Made by a program: the position numbers and the translations under genes | Shown here: piece after piece, positions 8,277 to 16,970 of the stretch | Layout of the letters: each line of letters begins with the position of its first letter | Numbering within the stretch: the first letter of the stretch is position 1 | The notes under the pieces: generated by a model | Told to the model about the DNA's origin: nothing | The model's database searches: none | The model's input: the letters and a program-made list of their open reading frames with translations, nothing else | DNA from: Ferrovum sp. | Lineage (GTDB): Bacteria; Pseudomonadota; Gammaproteobacteria; Burkholderiales; Ferrovaceae | Reading direction: 5' to 3' | DNA: 63,768 bases | NCBI GenBank assembly: GCA_010435995.1 | Contig: JAAGNR010000084.1 | Coordinates: 1-63,768, forward strand

Positions 8277-9800
8277 ATGAGTGAACAGTATTTGGAACGC
8301 ATCGTGCGTGCGAGTCGGGTCTACGAGGTGGCTCAGGAAACCCCTTTGCAGTCCATGGACAGGCTATCTGGACGGTTGGATAACCGAGTTTTGCTGAAAC
8401 GCGAAGACTTGCAGCCGGTTTTTTCTTTCAAGCTGCGAGGGGCCTATAACAAAATGGCCAGTATGGCACCAGCTGCGCTGGCCCGTGGGGTGATTGCCGC
8501 CAGTGCCGGGAATCATGCTCAGGGGGTGGCACTGGCTGCTCGTAAGATGGGCGTGCGCGCGCTCATCGTGATGCCCTCCACTGCGCCGCGTATTAAAGTG
8601 GATGCGGTGCGCGCGATGGGTGCCGAGGTGGTGCTGGAAGGGGTCTCTTATTCAGAGGCCTATGATCATGCTTTAACTTTAGTGGAGCAAGAGGGATTGA
8701 CCTTCGTTCATCCCTACGATGATCCCGAAGTGATTGTGGGACAGGGCACCATTGCTCAGGAAATCCTGCGACAGCATGCGGCTCCGTTGAAAGCGATTTT
8801 TGTCCCCATTGGCGGCGGGGGATTGATCGCGGGGATGGCCTTGATCACGAAGTTGTTGCGTCCAGAGATTCGTATTATTGGAGTACAGCCGCAGGATTCG
8901 GATGCCATGCGCCGTTCTCTGGAGGCGGGGAAGCGGGTGCAGTTGGCTCAAGTTGGGCTGTTTGCCGATGGCGTGGCCGTACGCCAAGTGGGGCAGGAAA
9001 CCTTTCGCCTGTGCCGTCGTTGGGTAGATGAAGTCGTGACCGTGGATACGGATGCCATTTGCGCTGCGGTCAAGGATGTTTTTGACGATACCCGCGCAGT
9101 TCTGGAACCGGCCGGCGCCTTATCGGTGGCGGGTTTGAAACAGGTCGTGGCACGAGAAAGATGGCAGGGTGAGGCCGTGGTAGCCGTAGCCAGTGGTGCC
9201 AACATGAACTTTGATCGTTTGCGCTTTATCGCTGAAAGAGCCGAACTGGGGGAACAACGAGAAGCGTTGTTGGCCGTAACTATTCCCGAACGGCCTGGCA
9301 GTTTTCGTGCTTTTTGTGATTTGTTGGGTCCGCGTGCCGTGACAGAATTCAATTATCGCTATGCGGATAACCAACAAGCTCAGGTTTTTGTGGGGGTATC
9401 CCTGACGCGTCGCGATGAATTGGGTCCTTTGATCGAGACGCTTCAGCACCATGGAATTCGTACTCTGGATCTGACCGCTAACGAAATGGCCAAACTTCAT
9501 ATTCGGCACTTGGTGGGGGGGCGGGCGCCCCACGCCGAGCATGAGATTCTCTACCGTTTTGAATTTCCCGAGCGTCCCGGGGCTTTGGCGCGATTTCTCA
9601 ACCACATGAGTGCCCATTGGAACATCAGTCTGTTTCACTATCGTAATCATGGTGCCGATTACGGTCGGGTCCTGGTAGGTTTTCAGGTTTCCCCGGAAGA
9701 CCAGCATTTGTTCAAGGTGTTTTTACGTGATTTGGGGTATCCATGGGTGGAAGAAACCGCCAATCCGGCTTATGAGTTATTTTTGGGAAGTGGGCGATGA
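8277..9800 (+). CDS. ilvA: Threonine ammonia-lyase, biosynthetic
   Basis: Deaminates threonine to 2-oxobutanoate, the committed step to isoleucine. The 507-residue protein is the long biosynthetic form: a PLP domain with the Schiff-base lysine in SFKLRGAYNK (K52) and the phosphate-cup glycines PIGGGGLIAG, followed by two ACT-like regulatory modules (about residues 330-505; PERPGSFRAFCDLL and PERPGALARFLNHM), which bind isoleucine and valine. It shares four bases (ATGA) with the next gene, so the two are likely translationally coupled although their functions look unrelated. Confidence 0.97.
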   Translation: MSEQYLERIVRASRVYEVAQETPLQSMDRLSGRLDNRVLLKREDLQPVFSFKLRGAYNKMASMAPAALARGVIAASAGNHAQGVALAARKMGVRALIVMPSTAPRIKVDAVRAMGAEVVLEGVSYSEAYDHALTLVEQEGLTFVHPYDDPEVIVGQGTIAQEILRQHAAPLKAIFVPIGGGGLIAGMALITKLLRPEIRIIGVQPQDSDAMRRSLEAGKRVQLAQVGLFADGVAVRQVGQETFRLCRRWVDEVVTVDTDAICAAVKDVFDDTRAVLEPAGALSVAGLKQVVARERWQGEAVVAVASGANMNFDRLRFIAERAELGEQREALLAVTIPERPGSFRAFCDLLGPRAVTEFNYRYADNQQAQVFVGVSLTRRDELGPLIETLQHHGIRTLDLTANEMAKLHIRHLVGGRAPHAEHEILYRFEFPERPGALARFLNHMSAHWNISLFHYRNHGADYGRVLVGFQVSPEDQHLFKVFLRDLGYPWVEETANPAYELFLGSGR

Positions 9801-11953
9801 ACCTCTGGAAAGCCAGTCTGGTGGTAGGAATCGCATGGATTGGTACGGGGGCTCACGGTGCCGAGATGAATGTGGGGGATCAGGCTTACCGGTTACTGGC
9901 CACGGAGGGTACGAGCGTGGTGCGGGTCGTGACCAGTGCTGACGAATGCCCCAAGATCGAGGTGGAGGGGCAAACCCGAGACATGACCCAGCGGGTTGGA
10001 CCGAGGATGATTCCTCGAAGTGATCAACCTACCGCGACTTTTCCGGTTCGAGTATGTGAAACGAGGGTTCCCCAAAACGCTCGTGTACGGTGGCAAGGCC
10101 GGGAGCTTCCGGGATTGATGAAAGCGCCACAAAAAATCGTGGTTTTGGGAGATACCGGATGTCGGACAAAGTGGCCGGGATTTTATCAGTCATGCAATGA
10201 CATCAGCCAGTGGCCTCTGGCGCAAGTGGCCCAAAGTGCCGCAGATGAACATCCGGATTTGGTAATCCATGTGGGGGACTATGCTTACCGCGAGAGTCCA
10301 TGTCGCGCAACTGGTTGTGATGGCAGCCCCTACGGATATGGCTGGGCCGTATGGCAGGCGGATTTCTTTCAACCGGCAATGCCGTTATTGAACGCAGCTC
10401 CCTGGGTAGTGGTGCGCGGCAATCATGAATCTTGTGGTCGTGCCGGTCAAGGGTGGTTCCGTTTGCTCGATCCGGCACCTTACCAAGCAGGGCATAGTTG
10501 TTCCACGGAGGCCGTTAAAGAGTCTCCGGATGAGCCTTACCGTGTGGTGTTGGGGGCAGGGTTGCAGCTGTTGGTGATGGATTCGACGGGAGTATCAGAA
10601 AAAAAGCCACGACCAGGCAATCAGGAGGTTCAACGCTACGAGCGTCAGTTTGATACGGTAGCTGAGTTGGCACGCCATGCGCCGCACAATTGGTTACTAT
10701 TGCATCATCCCGTACTGGGATATGGGTATTTGCCCCTAGTGGGGTACGAAGCCAGCAATCCAGTTCTGACGGCTGCTTTGGCGCTGAAAAAATATCCTGA
10801 TTGGACTCCCCCTGGGCTTGAGATGGTACTGCAAGGGCATGTGCATACTTTTGAACTGACGCGCTTCGAGGGAACAGAGCCCTTGAGTGTGATTGCCGGT
10901 TTTGGCGGCTCCATGCTGGAACCCCCTTTCCCATCATGGATTCCCGGACACCAAGAAGTGGCTCCCGGAGTTCATGTGGCAGCCTCTTATCAGGACCAGC
11001 GATTTGGATACCTGGTCTTGGAGCGCCAGGAGGGAGACCATTGGCAATTGCAGGAAAAAACTGTATTGGGAAAGACGCGGCGCACCTGTTCCCTGTCTCT
11101 GGACCACAGCCCCTTCAGTTTCCAATGTGCAGAAGAGGCTCCGGCGACAAATCGAAGCTTACCTGAAGCCGCCCTACATGCTGATTACCTGCTTTTGGGA
11201 GAAGTGCATGACAATGCTGCGGGTCATGCCTTGCGCCAACAATGGCTCGAGTCTTTGGCGGGGGCTGGGCGACGAGTATTGGCGCTGGAACAGTTTGATC
11301 GTGATCATCAAGACTCGCTGAATCAGGCGGTATCAGATATAGAAAAAGATCTTCCTGTTTCTGGCGACAGTCTTGCGCTTAAAGCCGTTGCACAAGCGGG
11401 AGCTTTCAACTTCAAGGGCTGGAATTGGAATTTTTATTCGGGAGATCTGGCGTGGGCATTGAATCAGCATTGGCCTGTGGCAGCGACAAACCTGAGTCGG
11501 CACTTTTTGGGGGGGATCATGAAGGGGCAGGAGGCGCCTCCTCCCGAACCTTTGCACTGGAATGAACAACAACGGGCGACTTTGAATACCGAGGTGCGCG
11601 AAGGTCATTGTAATCTTTTGCCCGAATCTCAGTTGCCACTCATGGTAGCAGCGCAGCGTGCACGAGATCGCAGTATGGCTGAGTCGCTGGTGGAGTGGCA
11701 TAAAAAAACGGGGCTTCCTGTCGTACTTTTGGCAGGGAACGGTCATGGGCGCAAGGATACAGCCGTGCCTGTGTGGTTGCATCAACTCGATCCCGAGGCA
11801 CGTATCGTGAGTGTGGCGGTACTTGAGCCTGAACAGATTCAGGATAATACGCTCAAGGAGGCCTATGATGCCGTCTATCCAGTGCCCCTTCAGGCGCGGG
11901 CAGATCCTTGCGATATCCTGCGCAAGCGTCTCACTGGGCGCCTCCGCCCGTAA
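9797..11953 (+). CDS. Secreted metallophosphoesterase fused to a ChaN-like domain
   Basis: A 718-residue protein starting with a signal peptide (LWKASLVVGIAWIGTGAHGA), so probably periplasmic. Residues about 110-400 are a calcineurin-like metallophosphoesterase with every metal motif in order: GDTG (118-121), GDYAY (160-164), GNHE (208-211), LLHHP (about 301-305) and GHVH (347-350). Residues about 460-690 look like the ChaN/TIKI-like haem-uptake superfamily, with LLGEVHDN (EVH at 469-471), VLALEQFDRDHQ and LLAGNGHGR (H650). The N-terminal 100 residues carry paired cysteines. Substrate unknown; phosphatase activity is inferred from the motifs. The 3' end overlaps cheA tail to tail by 23 bp. 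Confidence 0.8.
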   Translation: MNLWKASLVVGIAWIGTGAHGAEMNVGDQAYRLLATEGTSVVRVVTSADECPKIEVEGQTRDMTQRVGPRMIPRSDQPTATFPVRVCETRVPQNARVRWQGRELPGLMKAPQKIVVLGDTGCRTKWPGFYQSCNDISQWPLAQVAQSAADEHPDLVIHVGDYAYRESPCRATGCDGSPYGYGWAVWQADFFQPAMPLLNAAPWVVVRGNHESCGRAGQGWFRLLDPAPYQAGHSCSTEAVKESPDEPYRVVLGAGLQLLVMDSTGVSEKKPRPGNQEVQRYERQFDTVAELARHAPHNWLLLHHPVLGYGYLPLVGYEASNPVLTAALALKKYPDWTPPGLEMVLQGHVHTFELTRFEGTEPLSVIAGFGGSMLEPPFPSWIPGHQEVAPGVHVAASYQDQRFGYLVLERQEGDHWQLQEKTVLGKTRRTCSLSLDHSPFSFQCAEEAPATNRSLPEAALHADYLLLGEVHDNAAGHALRQQWLESLAGAGRRVLALEQFDRDHQDSLNQAVSDIEKDLPVSGDSLALKAVAQAGAFNFKGWNWNFYSGDLAWALNQHWPVAATNLSRHFLGGIMKGQEAPPPEPLHWNEQQRATLNTEVREGHCNLLPESQLPLMVAAQRARDRSMAESLVEWHKKTGLPVVLLAGNGHGRKDTAVPVWLHQLDPEARIVSVAVLEPEQIQDNTLKEAYDAVYPVPLQARADPCDILRKRLTGRLRP

Positions 11954-13838
11954 TTCCCAGCAACTCTTTGATGTCGAGGATGAGCACTATTTCACCGTCG
12001 CTGGACATAGTAACCCCAGCGACGCCATTGGGGCGGAAAGTATCCATAGATTTGATGACGACATCATCATGACCGTCAAAACCATCTACCGACAGAATGA
12101 AACTGTTATTTTCTACCTGCATGAGGACGCCTGTCTGGGCGGGACCGTGCTCTTGCCAGCGGATCAGATTGGCTAGGGAGATCACTGGCAGAACCTCGCC
12201 TCGAACCACCAGTGTGGCTTTGCCTCCTACGTGCTGGATCTGGCTATGTTCCAGAGAAATGATTTCACGAACCAGGGACAAGGGAACCGCAAACGATTGT
12301 CCGCCGACTCGAACCAGAAGAACCGGTAAAATGGCTAGGGTCAGAGGCAGTGAAATGGTAAGTTCTGAACCTTTGCCCACCTCCGAGCGAATGGTTACAT
12401 TGCCATTGAGCTTCTTGATGTTGGTTTTTACCACATCCATCCCTACGCCCCGTCCAGAAACACTGGAAATTTGTTCCTTGGTAGAGAATCCGGGAAGAAA
12501 AATAAGTTCGAGACACTGATTCTCGTCCAGACTGCTGGCGACTTCGGGGCTGATCAGTCCTTTGGAAATGGCCTTGGCACGAATCGCTTCTGCATCCATG
12601 CCCTTGCCATCATCGGCAATCACTAAGGTAATGTGATCTCCTACCTGACGTGCTTGAAGCTGGATCAGACTTTTTGCCGTTTTTCCAGCACCCGCTCTTT
12701 CCTCTGGACTTTCCACTCCATGATCTACCGCGTTGCGGATTAGGTGAACCAAGGGATCATTGAGATCCTCGATCATGGTTTTGTCGATTTCTGTTTCTTC
12801 GCCTACCAGAATCAATTCCACTTCTTTTCCCAGTTGTCGTGCCAAGTCACGGGCCAAGCGGGGGAATTTTTTGAATAATCGGCCAATGGGTTGCATCCGT
12901 GTTTTCATGACGGAATTTTGTAGGCTGATCACCAGCATATCCAGTTGATTGACGGCCTCATCCAGCGCTCGTAAGGTACCTGCATCCTGTTTTCCCAAGA
13001 GGATGTCGGAGCGCAGTTGAGTCAGACGGTTTTTGGTAAGGCCGATTTCACCGGACAAATTGAGCACTTGGTCCAAGCGTTCTGTATCTACCCGAATGGT
13101 GTTTTCTTTGACGGTTTCAGATTCGCGTCGTCCTCCGGGGACGCTCCCTGCTGGGGTGTCCGTGGAGCGTCTGCCGTAACTGCTCACTTCCTTGGTGGCT
13201 TCAGTTGGAGAGGAGGAGGCGAAGGATCTGGGGGCGAGGGATCGCAGAGTAGGCGCTTCAGTCAGCGGGCTAGGAGTCTCTACCGTGACAACAGGCTTTA
13301 CCAGGGGGGAGTGGTCCTTAGGTAGCGGCAGCGGTGCCGCATCAGCAATGGGAGAACCCGTCAAGGCAGCAAATAGCTTATTCCAGTCGGGACCTGAGAC
13401 CGGTGGAATTGCCACAGGGGTGGGTTCGGATACGGGGACTCCACGGCGATCTTCGAGAATGGCATGGAGGGCCTCGTTCAGTTCTGGTGGCGCGCAGTCA
13501 GGCTGGACATTTTGTGACAGGGCGCCAAACATGTGCCTAACTTCTTTGGTTGCGGCGAGGATGGCGTCCATGATCCCTGCGTCCAGTTGCAGGTCATCAT
13601 TTCGCAAACGGTCAAACAGGTTTTCGGTGAGGTGGCACAGGGATACCAGTTCAGTGGCATTGAGAAATCCGGCCCCCCCCTTGATGGTATGGAATCCCCG
13701 AAAAACGTCATTGAGTAACCCGTGATTGTGAGGGGATTGTTCCAAACTCAGCAATTTGCTGTCCACATCATCCAGCAATTCGCTGGATTCCTGAAGAAAG
13801 TCCTGAAGCAGTTCTTCCATGCCAGCAAAGTCACTCAT
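11931..13838 (-). CDS. cheA: Chemotaxis histidine kinase CheA
   Basis: CheA autophosphorylates in response to chemoreceptors and passes phosphate to CheY. In the 635 residues: an HPt domain with the phosphorylated histidine in FHTIKGGAGF (H50), a long Pro/Ser/Thr linker (about 140-245) with no recognisable P2 domain, the P3 dimerisation helices, the P4 ATPase domain with N-box LIRNAVDHGVE and GRGVGMDVV, and a C-terminal CheW-like P5 domain. It is the last gene of the minus-strand mot-che unit, two bases after cheZ. Without P2, CheY docking may rely on high local concentration. Confidence 0.97.
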   Translation of the reverse strand: MSDFAGMEELLQDFLQESSELLDDVDSKLLSLEQSPHNHGLLNDVFRGFHTIKGGAGFLNATELVSLCHLTENLFDRLRNDDLQLDAGIMDAILAATKEVRHMFGALSQNVQPDCAPPELNEALHAILEDRRGVPVSEPTPVAIPPVSGPDWNKLFAALTGSPIADAAPLPLPKDHSPLVKPVVTVETPSPLTEAPTLRSLAPRSFASSSPTEATKEVSSYGRRSTDTPAGSVPGGRRESETVKENTIRVDTERLDQVLNLSGEIGLTKNRLTQLRSDILLGKQDAGTLRALDEAVNQLDMLVISLQNSVMKTRMQPIGRLFKKFPRLARDLARQLGKEVELILVGEETEIDKTMIEDLNDPLVHLIRNAVDHGVESPEERAGAGKTAKSLIQLQARQVGDHITLVIADDGKGMDAEAIRAKAISKGLISPEVASSLDENQCLELIFLPGFSTKEQISSVSGRGVGMDVVKTNIKKLNGNVTIRSEVGKGSELTISLPLTLAILPVLLVRVGGQSFAVPLSLVREIISLEHSQIQHVGGKATLVVRGEVLPVISLANLIRWQEHGPAQTGVLMQVENNSFILSVDGFDGHDDVVIKSMDTFRPNGVAGVTMSSDGEIVLILDIKELLGITGGGAQ

Positions 13839-13840
13839 GG

Positions 13841-14554
13841 CTAGAATCCCAGGCTTTCAAGGAGTTCGTCGACCTGATCCTGATTGGTGACCACATCACC
13901 GCGGTTTTGTGGAGTGACCACGGGGCCGTTGAGTAGTCCTTCTTCATGACGAGGCATGGCGGAAGCATTCTCCACCAGGAGATCCACCAGTTGCTGCTCC
14001 ATTTTCTGGGTGACTTCCAAGGTTTTTTTGATGACCTGTCCTGTCAGATCCTGAAAGTCCTGGGCCATCATGATTTCCATGAGAAATGCATTGATCGCTT
14101 TGGTTTGTTTTGGAATTTCCGTCAGATGGGCATGGGTTCGGGTGACCAGGGCTTTGAACTGTTCCACCTCCATTTTTCCGTCAAATAATGCTTGCCAGTC
14201 ATTGGCCAGTTGATGGCTGGAGTTTTGCAGTTTTTCCACCAGAGGTTGGGCCGCGTCGGTGGCATTGAGTACGCGTTCGGCGGCTTGTTGAGTCATGGCA
14301 GCGATATAACTTAGGCGATCGCGGGCGTCGGGAATGGACGAGGCGACAGACTCAAGATTTTTATCCAGACCCAATTCACGCAAATTGTCGTGAAGGGTGC
14401 GCGTGAGTTGTCCCAGTTGGGTAAATACTTTTTCAGAATTTTCACAGTTTTGACAAGCCGTTGACTCTTCCTCGGGCATATCAGCTGTTCCGTCCTGAGC
14501 GGCCACAATACTGTCAAATAGGGCTTCCAGATCATCGCTGTCATGGGCTGTCAT
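13841..14554 (-). CDS. cheZ: Protein phosphatase CheZ
   Basis: CheZ speeds dephosphorylation of CheY-P. The 237-residue protein is largely helical, with the catalytic motif AQDFQDLTGQVI (D166, Q168 and Q173 visible) and the C-terminal CheY-binding helix DELLESLGF. Near the N terminus there is a CQNC pair (34-37), not a typical CheZ feature as far as I recall. It lies between cheY and cheA with gaps of only a few bases. Confidence 0.96.
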   Translation of the reverse strand: MTAHDSDDLEALFDSIVAAQDGTADMPEEESTACQNCENSEKVFTQLGQLTRTLHDNLRELGLDKNLESVASSIPDARDRLSYIAAMTQQAAERVLNATDAAQPLVEKLQNSSHQLANDWQALFDGKMEVEQFKALVTRTHAHLTEIPKQTKAINAFLMEIMMAQDFQDLTGQVIKKTLEVTQKMEQQLVDLLVENASAMPRHEEGLLNGPVVTPQNRGDVVTNQDQVDELLESLGF

Positions 14555-14561
14555 CAGGATC

Positions 14562-14957
14562 TCACTTCTTCATGTTCAGGAAAATTTTTTTCAACTTTTC
14601 ATCCATGGTGGCCGCGGTGAAAGGTTTTACGATATACCCACTGGCCCCTGATTGTGCGGCTTCGATGATGTTCTCCTTTTTGGCTTCAGCCGTAACCATT
14701 AATACCGGCAAATGTTTGAGTGCAGGATCCTTGCGAATATTGCGCAGTAAATCGATGCCGGTCATATTGGGCATGTTCCAATCGGAGACGACAAATTCGA
14801 TATCGCCACTTTTCAACTTGTTCAGCGCATCTATTCCATCTTCCGCCTCGACCACATTGGTGAAACCCAGTTCCTTCAGCAAGTTTCGCACGATACGGCG
14901 CATGGTGGAAAAATCATCCACCACCAGAAATTTCATGTTGGTATCAACCCCACTCAT
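14562..14957 (-). CDS. cheY: Chemotaxis response regulator CheY
   Basis: A single receiver domain of 131 residues that binds FliM when phosphorylated and changes motor rotation. All switch residues are present: acidic pair D14/D15, phospho-acceptor D59 (VVSDWNMPN), T89 (VTAEA), aromatic Y in SGYIVKPF and K111. The longer N terminus (MSGVDTN before MKFLVVDD) is kept because no better start is evident. Its FliM partner is in this window with an intact docking motif. Confidence 0.96.
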   Translation of the reverse strand: MSGVDTNMKFLVVDDFSTMRRIVRNLLKELGFTNVVEAEDGIDALNKLKSGDIEFVVSDWNMPNMTGIDLLRNIRKDPALKHLPVLMVTAEAKKENIIEAAQSGASGYIVKPFTAATMDEKLKKIFLNMKK

Positions 14958-14979
14958 TCATAACTCCATCAAAAATCGT

Positions 14980-15948
14980 TCAACTCAGCAACGGACGCAG
15001 GGTGTCCGAAAGCATGTTCGCATCAAATTTAGCCACATAATAGTCGACTCCCACTCGACTGCCCATGGCCCGATTCGCTTGGGATGACAGAGAAGAGTGC
15101 ATCACCACGGGAATGTCGTCAAAACGCCGATCCGATTTCAAATGCTGGGTTAACACATAACCATCCATTTCGGGCATTTCAGCATCCACCAGAATGACCT
15201 GAATTTGGTCGTGCAGTGGGTACTTGGCGTGGGATGCCGTATCTGCCAGACCGCGAAGCCTTTCCAGCGCTTCCTGTCCATTGTTTGCCCGTAAGTGCTT
15301 GACTCCCATTTTGTCCAGCAGTTCAGCTATTGTCTTGCGTGCAACAGAAGAGTCATCGACGAAAAAGACGCACTTTTCGTGACCTTTTTCAATTTTTGCG
15401 ACATTTCCTACCACATCCTCGCCAAATGCGGAGGCCAGTACTTGTTCCACATCCACAATGGATACCAGTTCTCCAGAGGGCAATTCGGTAATGGCATTGA
15501 TTAGATTGTTGCCATTGCTCATTTCGTTTTCTGGTGCGCGTACCGTATTCCAATCCACCCGGATGATACGATCCACATCGGCGACCAAAAATCCTAAGGT
15601 ATGTCGGCTATATTCTGTCACCATCATTGTGGTCCGCTCATGGTCGCGGGCATTTTCCAGGTTCATGAAGCTGGAAAGGTCCAAAACGGGAATGATGTGA
15701 CCGCGCAAACTGACAATGCCGGATACACCAGCAGGCATATTGGGGGTTTTGGTGACCTTCATGGCATGGGTGACTTCCCTCACCTTGAAGACATTTATGC
15801 CGAACTTCTCTGGGGTACCCAAGGAAAAAAGCAGAATTTCCATTTTGTTAGAGCCGGCCAGATTGGTCCGAGCATCCACCGCATCGAGTAATCCGCTGCC
15901 GTAGTCCTGTGTGCCTTTCTCAAGTTCCATGAGGTCCTGAAAATTCAT
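14980..15948 (-). CDS. cheV: Chemotaxis protein CheV, copy 1
   Basis: CheV couples receptors to CheA like CheW but carries a receiver domain that can tune or adapt the signal. The 322-residue protein has a CheW domain (about residues 35-170; FGINVFKVREV, GIVSLRGHIIPVLDL) and a C-terminal receiver (about 190-320; FFVDDSS, VDAEMPEMDGY, MHSSLS). It overlaps the next upstream CheV gene by four bases. The two paralogues share layout but differ clearly in sequence, so the duplication is not recent. No cheW is in the window, so the CheVs may be the main couplers. Confidence 0.94.
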   Translation of the reverse strand: MNFQDLMELEKGTQDYGSGLLDAVDARTNLAGSNKMEILLFSLGTPEKFGINVFKVREVTHAMKVTKTPNMPAGVSGIVSLRGHIIPVLDLSSFMNLENARDHERTTMMVTEYSRHTLGFLVADVDRIIRVDWNTVRAPENEMSNGNNLINAITELPSGELVSIVDVEQVLASAFGEDVVGNVAKIEKGHEKCVFFVDDSSVARKTIAELLDKMGVKHLRANNGQEALERLRGLADTASHAKYPLHDQIQVILVDAEMPEMDGYVLTQHLKSDRRFDDIPVVMHSSLSSQANRAMGSRVGVDYYVAKFDANMLSDTLRPLLS

Positions 15949-16904
15949 TCCGATTCTCCTGATTTCAAGAGACGGGTCAACGTTGCGGCCAAGCGATTGG
16001 GTTCAAATTTGGAGACATATTCATCTACTCCCACAGCCTTCCCCAATTGTTGATTCGAACTGCCGGAGAGGGAAGAGTGCATGAGAACAGGAATTCCGGC
16101 AAAGCGTTTGTCTTCTTTGATTTTACGTGTCAGCATGTATCCATCCATTTCAGGCATTTCCACATCCGTGAGAATCAAGTGCACCATCTCTTTCAAATCG
16201 GTATGGGAGTTTTCTGAAAAGTCGGCCATTTGTCTGAGCTCTTCCCAGGCTTGACGACCATTCACGGCGGCAATGCCCTGGATTCCCATGGCTTCAAGGG
16301 TACGGGAAATTTGTTTGCGTGCTACTGCCGAGTCATCGGCATAGAAAACTCGGCGATTCTTCAAACCCAACGGTTTGAGATTGCGAAAAATACTTTCATC
16401 TTCACCAAAGTGAGCCGTTTCAGCCAAGACCTTTTCCACATCCAGCATCATCACCAGGCGTTTGTCAGGCAATTCAGTGACCGCAGTGACGAGTCCCCCC
16501 AGCGGCGTATTGACCATTTCCGGAGGAACTCTCATGGCTGACCAGTCGAGACGCAGAATCGTATCCACTGACTCTACCAAAAACCCTTGGGTGTGGCCAT
16601 TGTACTCGGTCACTATCATGATTTCCGGAGGGGAATCTACCGTAATTCCGGTATAAGAAGCCAAACTGATGATGGGGACCAGAGCGCCACGCAGGCTGAC
16701 CATTCCTTCAACGGCATTGGGCATGTCGGGTGCCCGGGTAATGGGGGGGGTGCGTAGCACCTCACGTACCTTGAATACATTGATGCCATAGGTCTCCCTT
16801 CTGCCCGTACGTGGATTGATCCCCAGAGTGAACATAAGGATCTCCAGTTTGTTGGTGCCGGCCAGCTTGGTCCTGGCGTCGATTTTGGAGAGCAGGTCAG
16901 ACAT
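15945..16904 (-). CDS. Chemotaxis protein CheV, copy 2
   Basis: A 319-residue CheW-receiver fusion like its neighbour: CheW part about residues 18-165 (YGINVFKVREVLR, GMVSLRGALVPIISL) and receiver about 185-315 (FYADDSAVARKQ, LTDVEMPEMDGY, LMHSSLSG, K in YVSKFEP). It starts with MSDLLSKIDARTKLAG, close to the N terminus of copy 1 after its 20-residue extension. A C8 tract (coding strand) encodes part of RTPPITRAP at 16743-16750. A GC-rich hairpin separates it from motB. Confidence 0.93.
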   Translation of the reverse strand: MSDLLSKIDARTKLAGTNKLEILMFTLGINPRTGRRETYGINVFKVREVLRTPPITRAPDMPNAVEGMVSLRGALVPIISLASYTGITVDSPPEIMIVTEYNGHTQGFLVESVDTILRLDWSAMRVPPEMVNTPLGGLVTAVTELPDKRLVMMLDVEKVLAETAHFGEDESIFRNLKPLGLKNRRVFYADDSAVARKQISRTLEAMGIQGIAAVNGRQAWEELRQMADFSENSHTDLKEMVHLILTDVEMPEMDGYMLTRKIKEDKRFAGIPVLMHSSLSGSSNQQLGKAVGVDEYVSKFEPNRLAATLTRLLKSGESE

Positions 16905-16921
16905 GATCTTCCTTGGCTACG

Positions 16922-16935
16922 CGGGGGTAACCCCG
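16922..16935. other. GC-rich hairpin between motB and cheV
   Basis: CGGGG (16922-16926), a four-base loop, and CCCCG (16931-16935) form a compact stem in the 66-bp gap between the motAB and che parts of the minus-strand unit. No U-tract follows on the minus strand, so it is not a clear terminator; it could be an RNA processing or stability element. The rest of the gap shows nothing else. Confidence 0.35.
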
Positions 16936-16970
16936 TTACTGGTTAACGACTGAATCGATAAAAACTTTAA

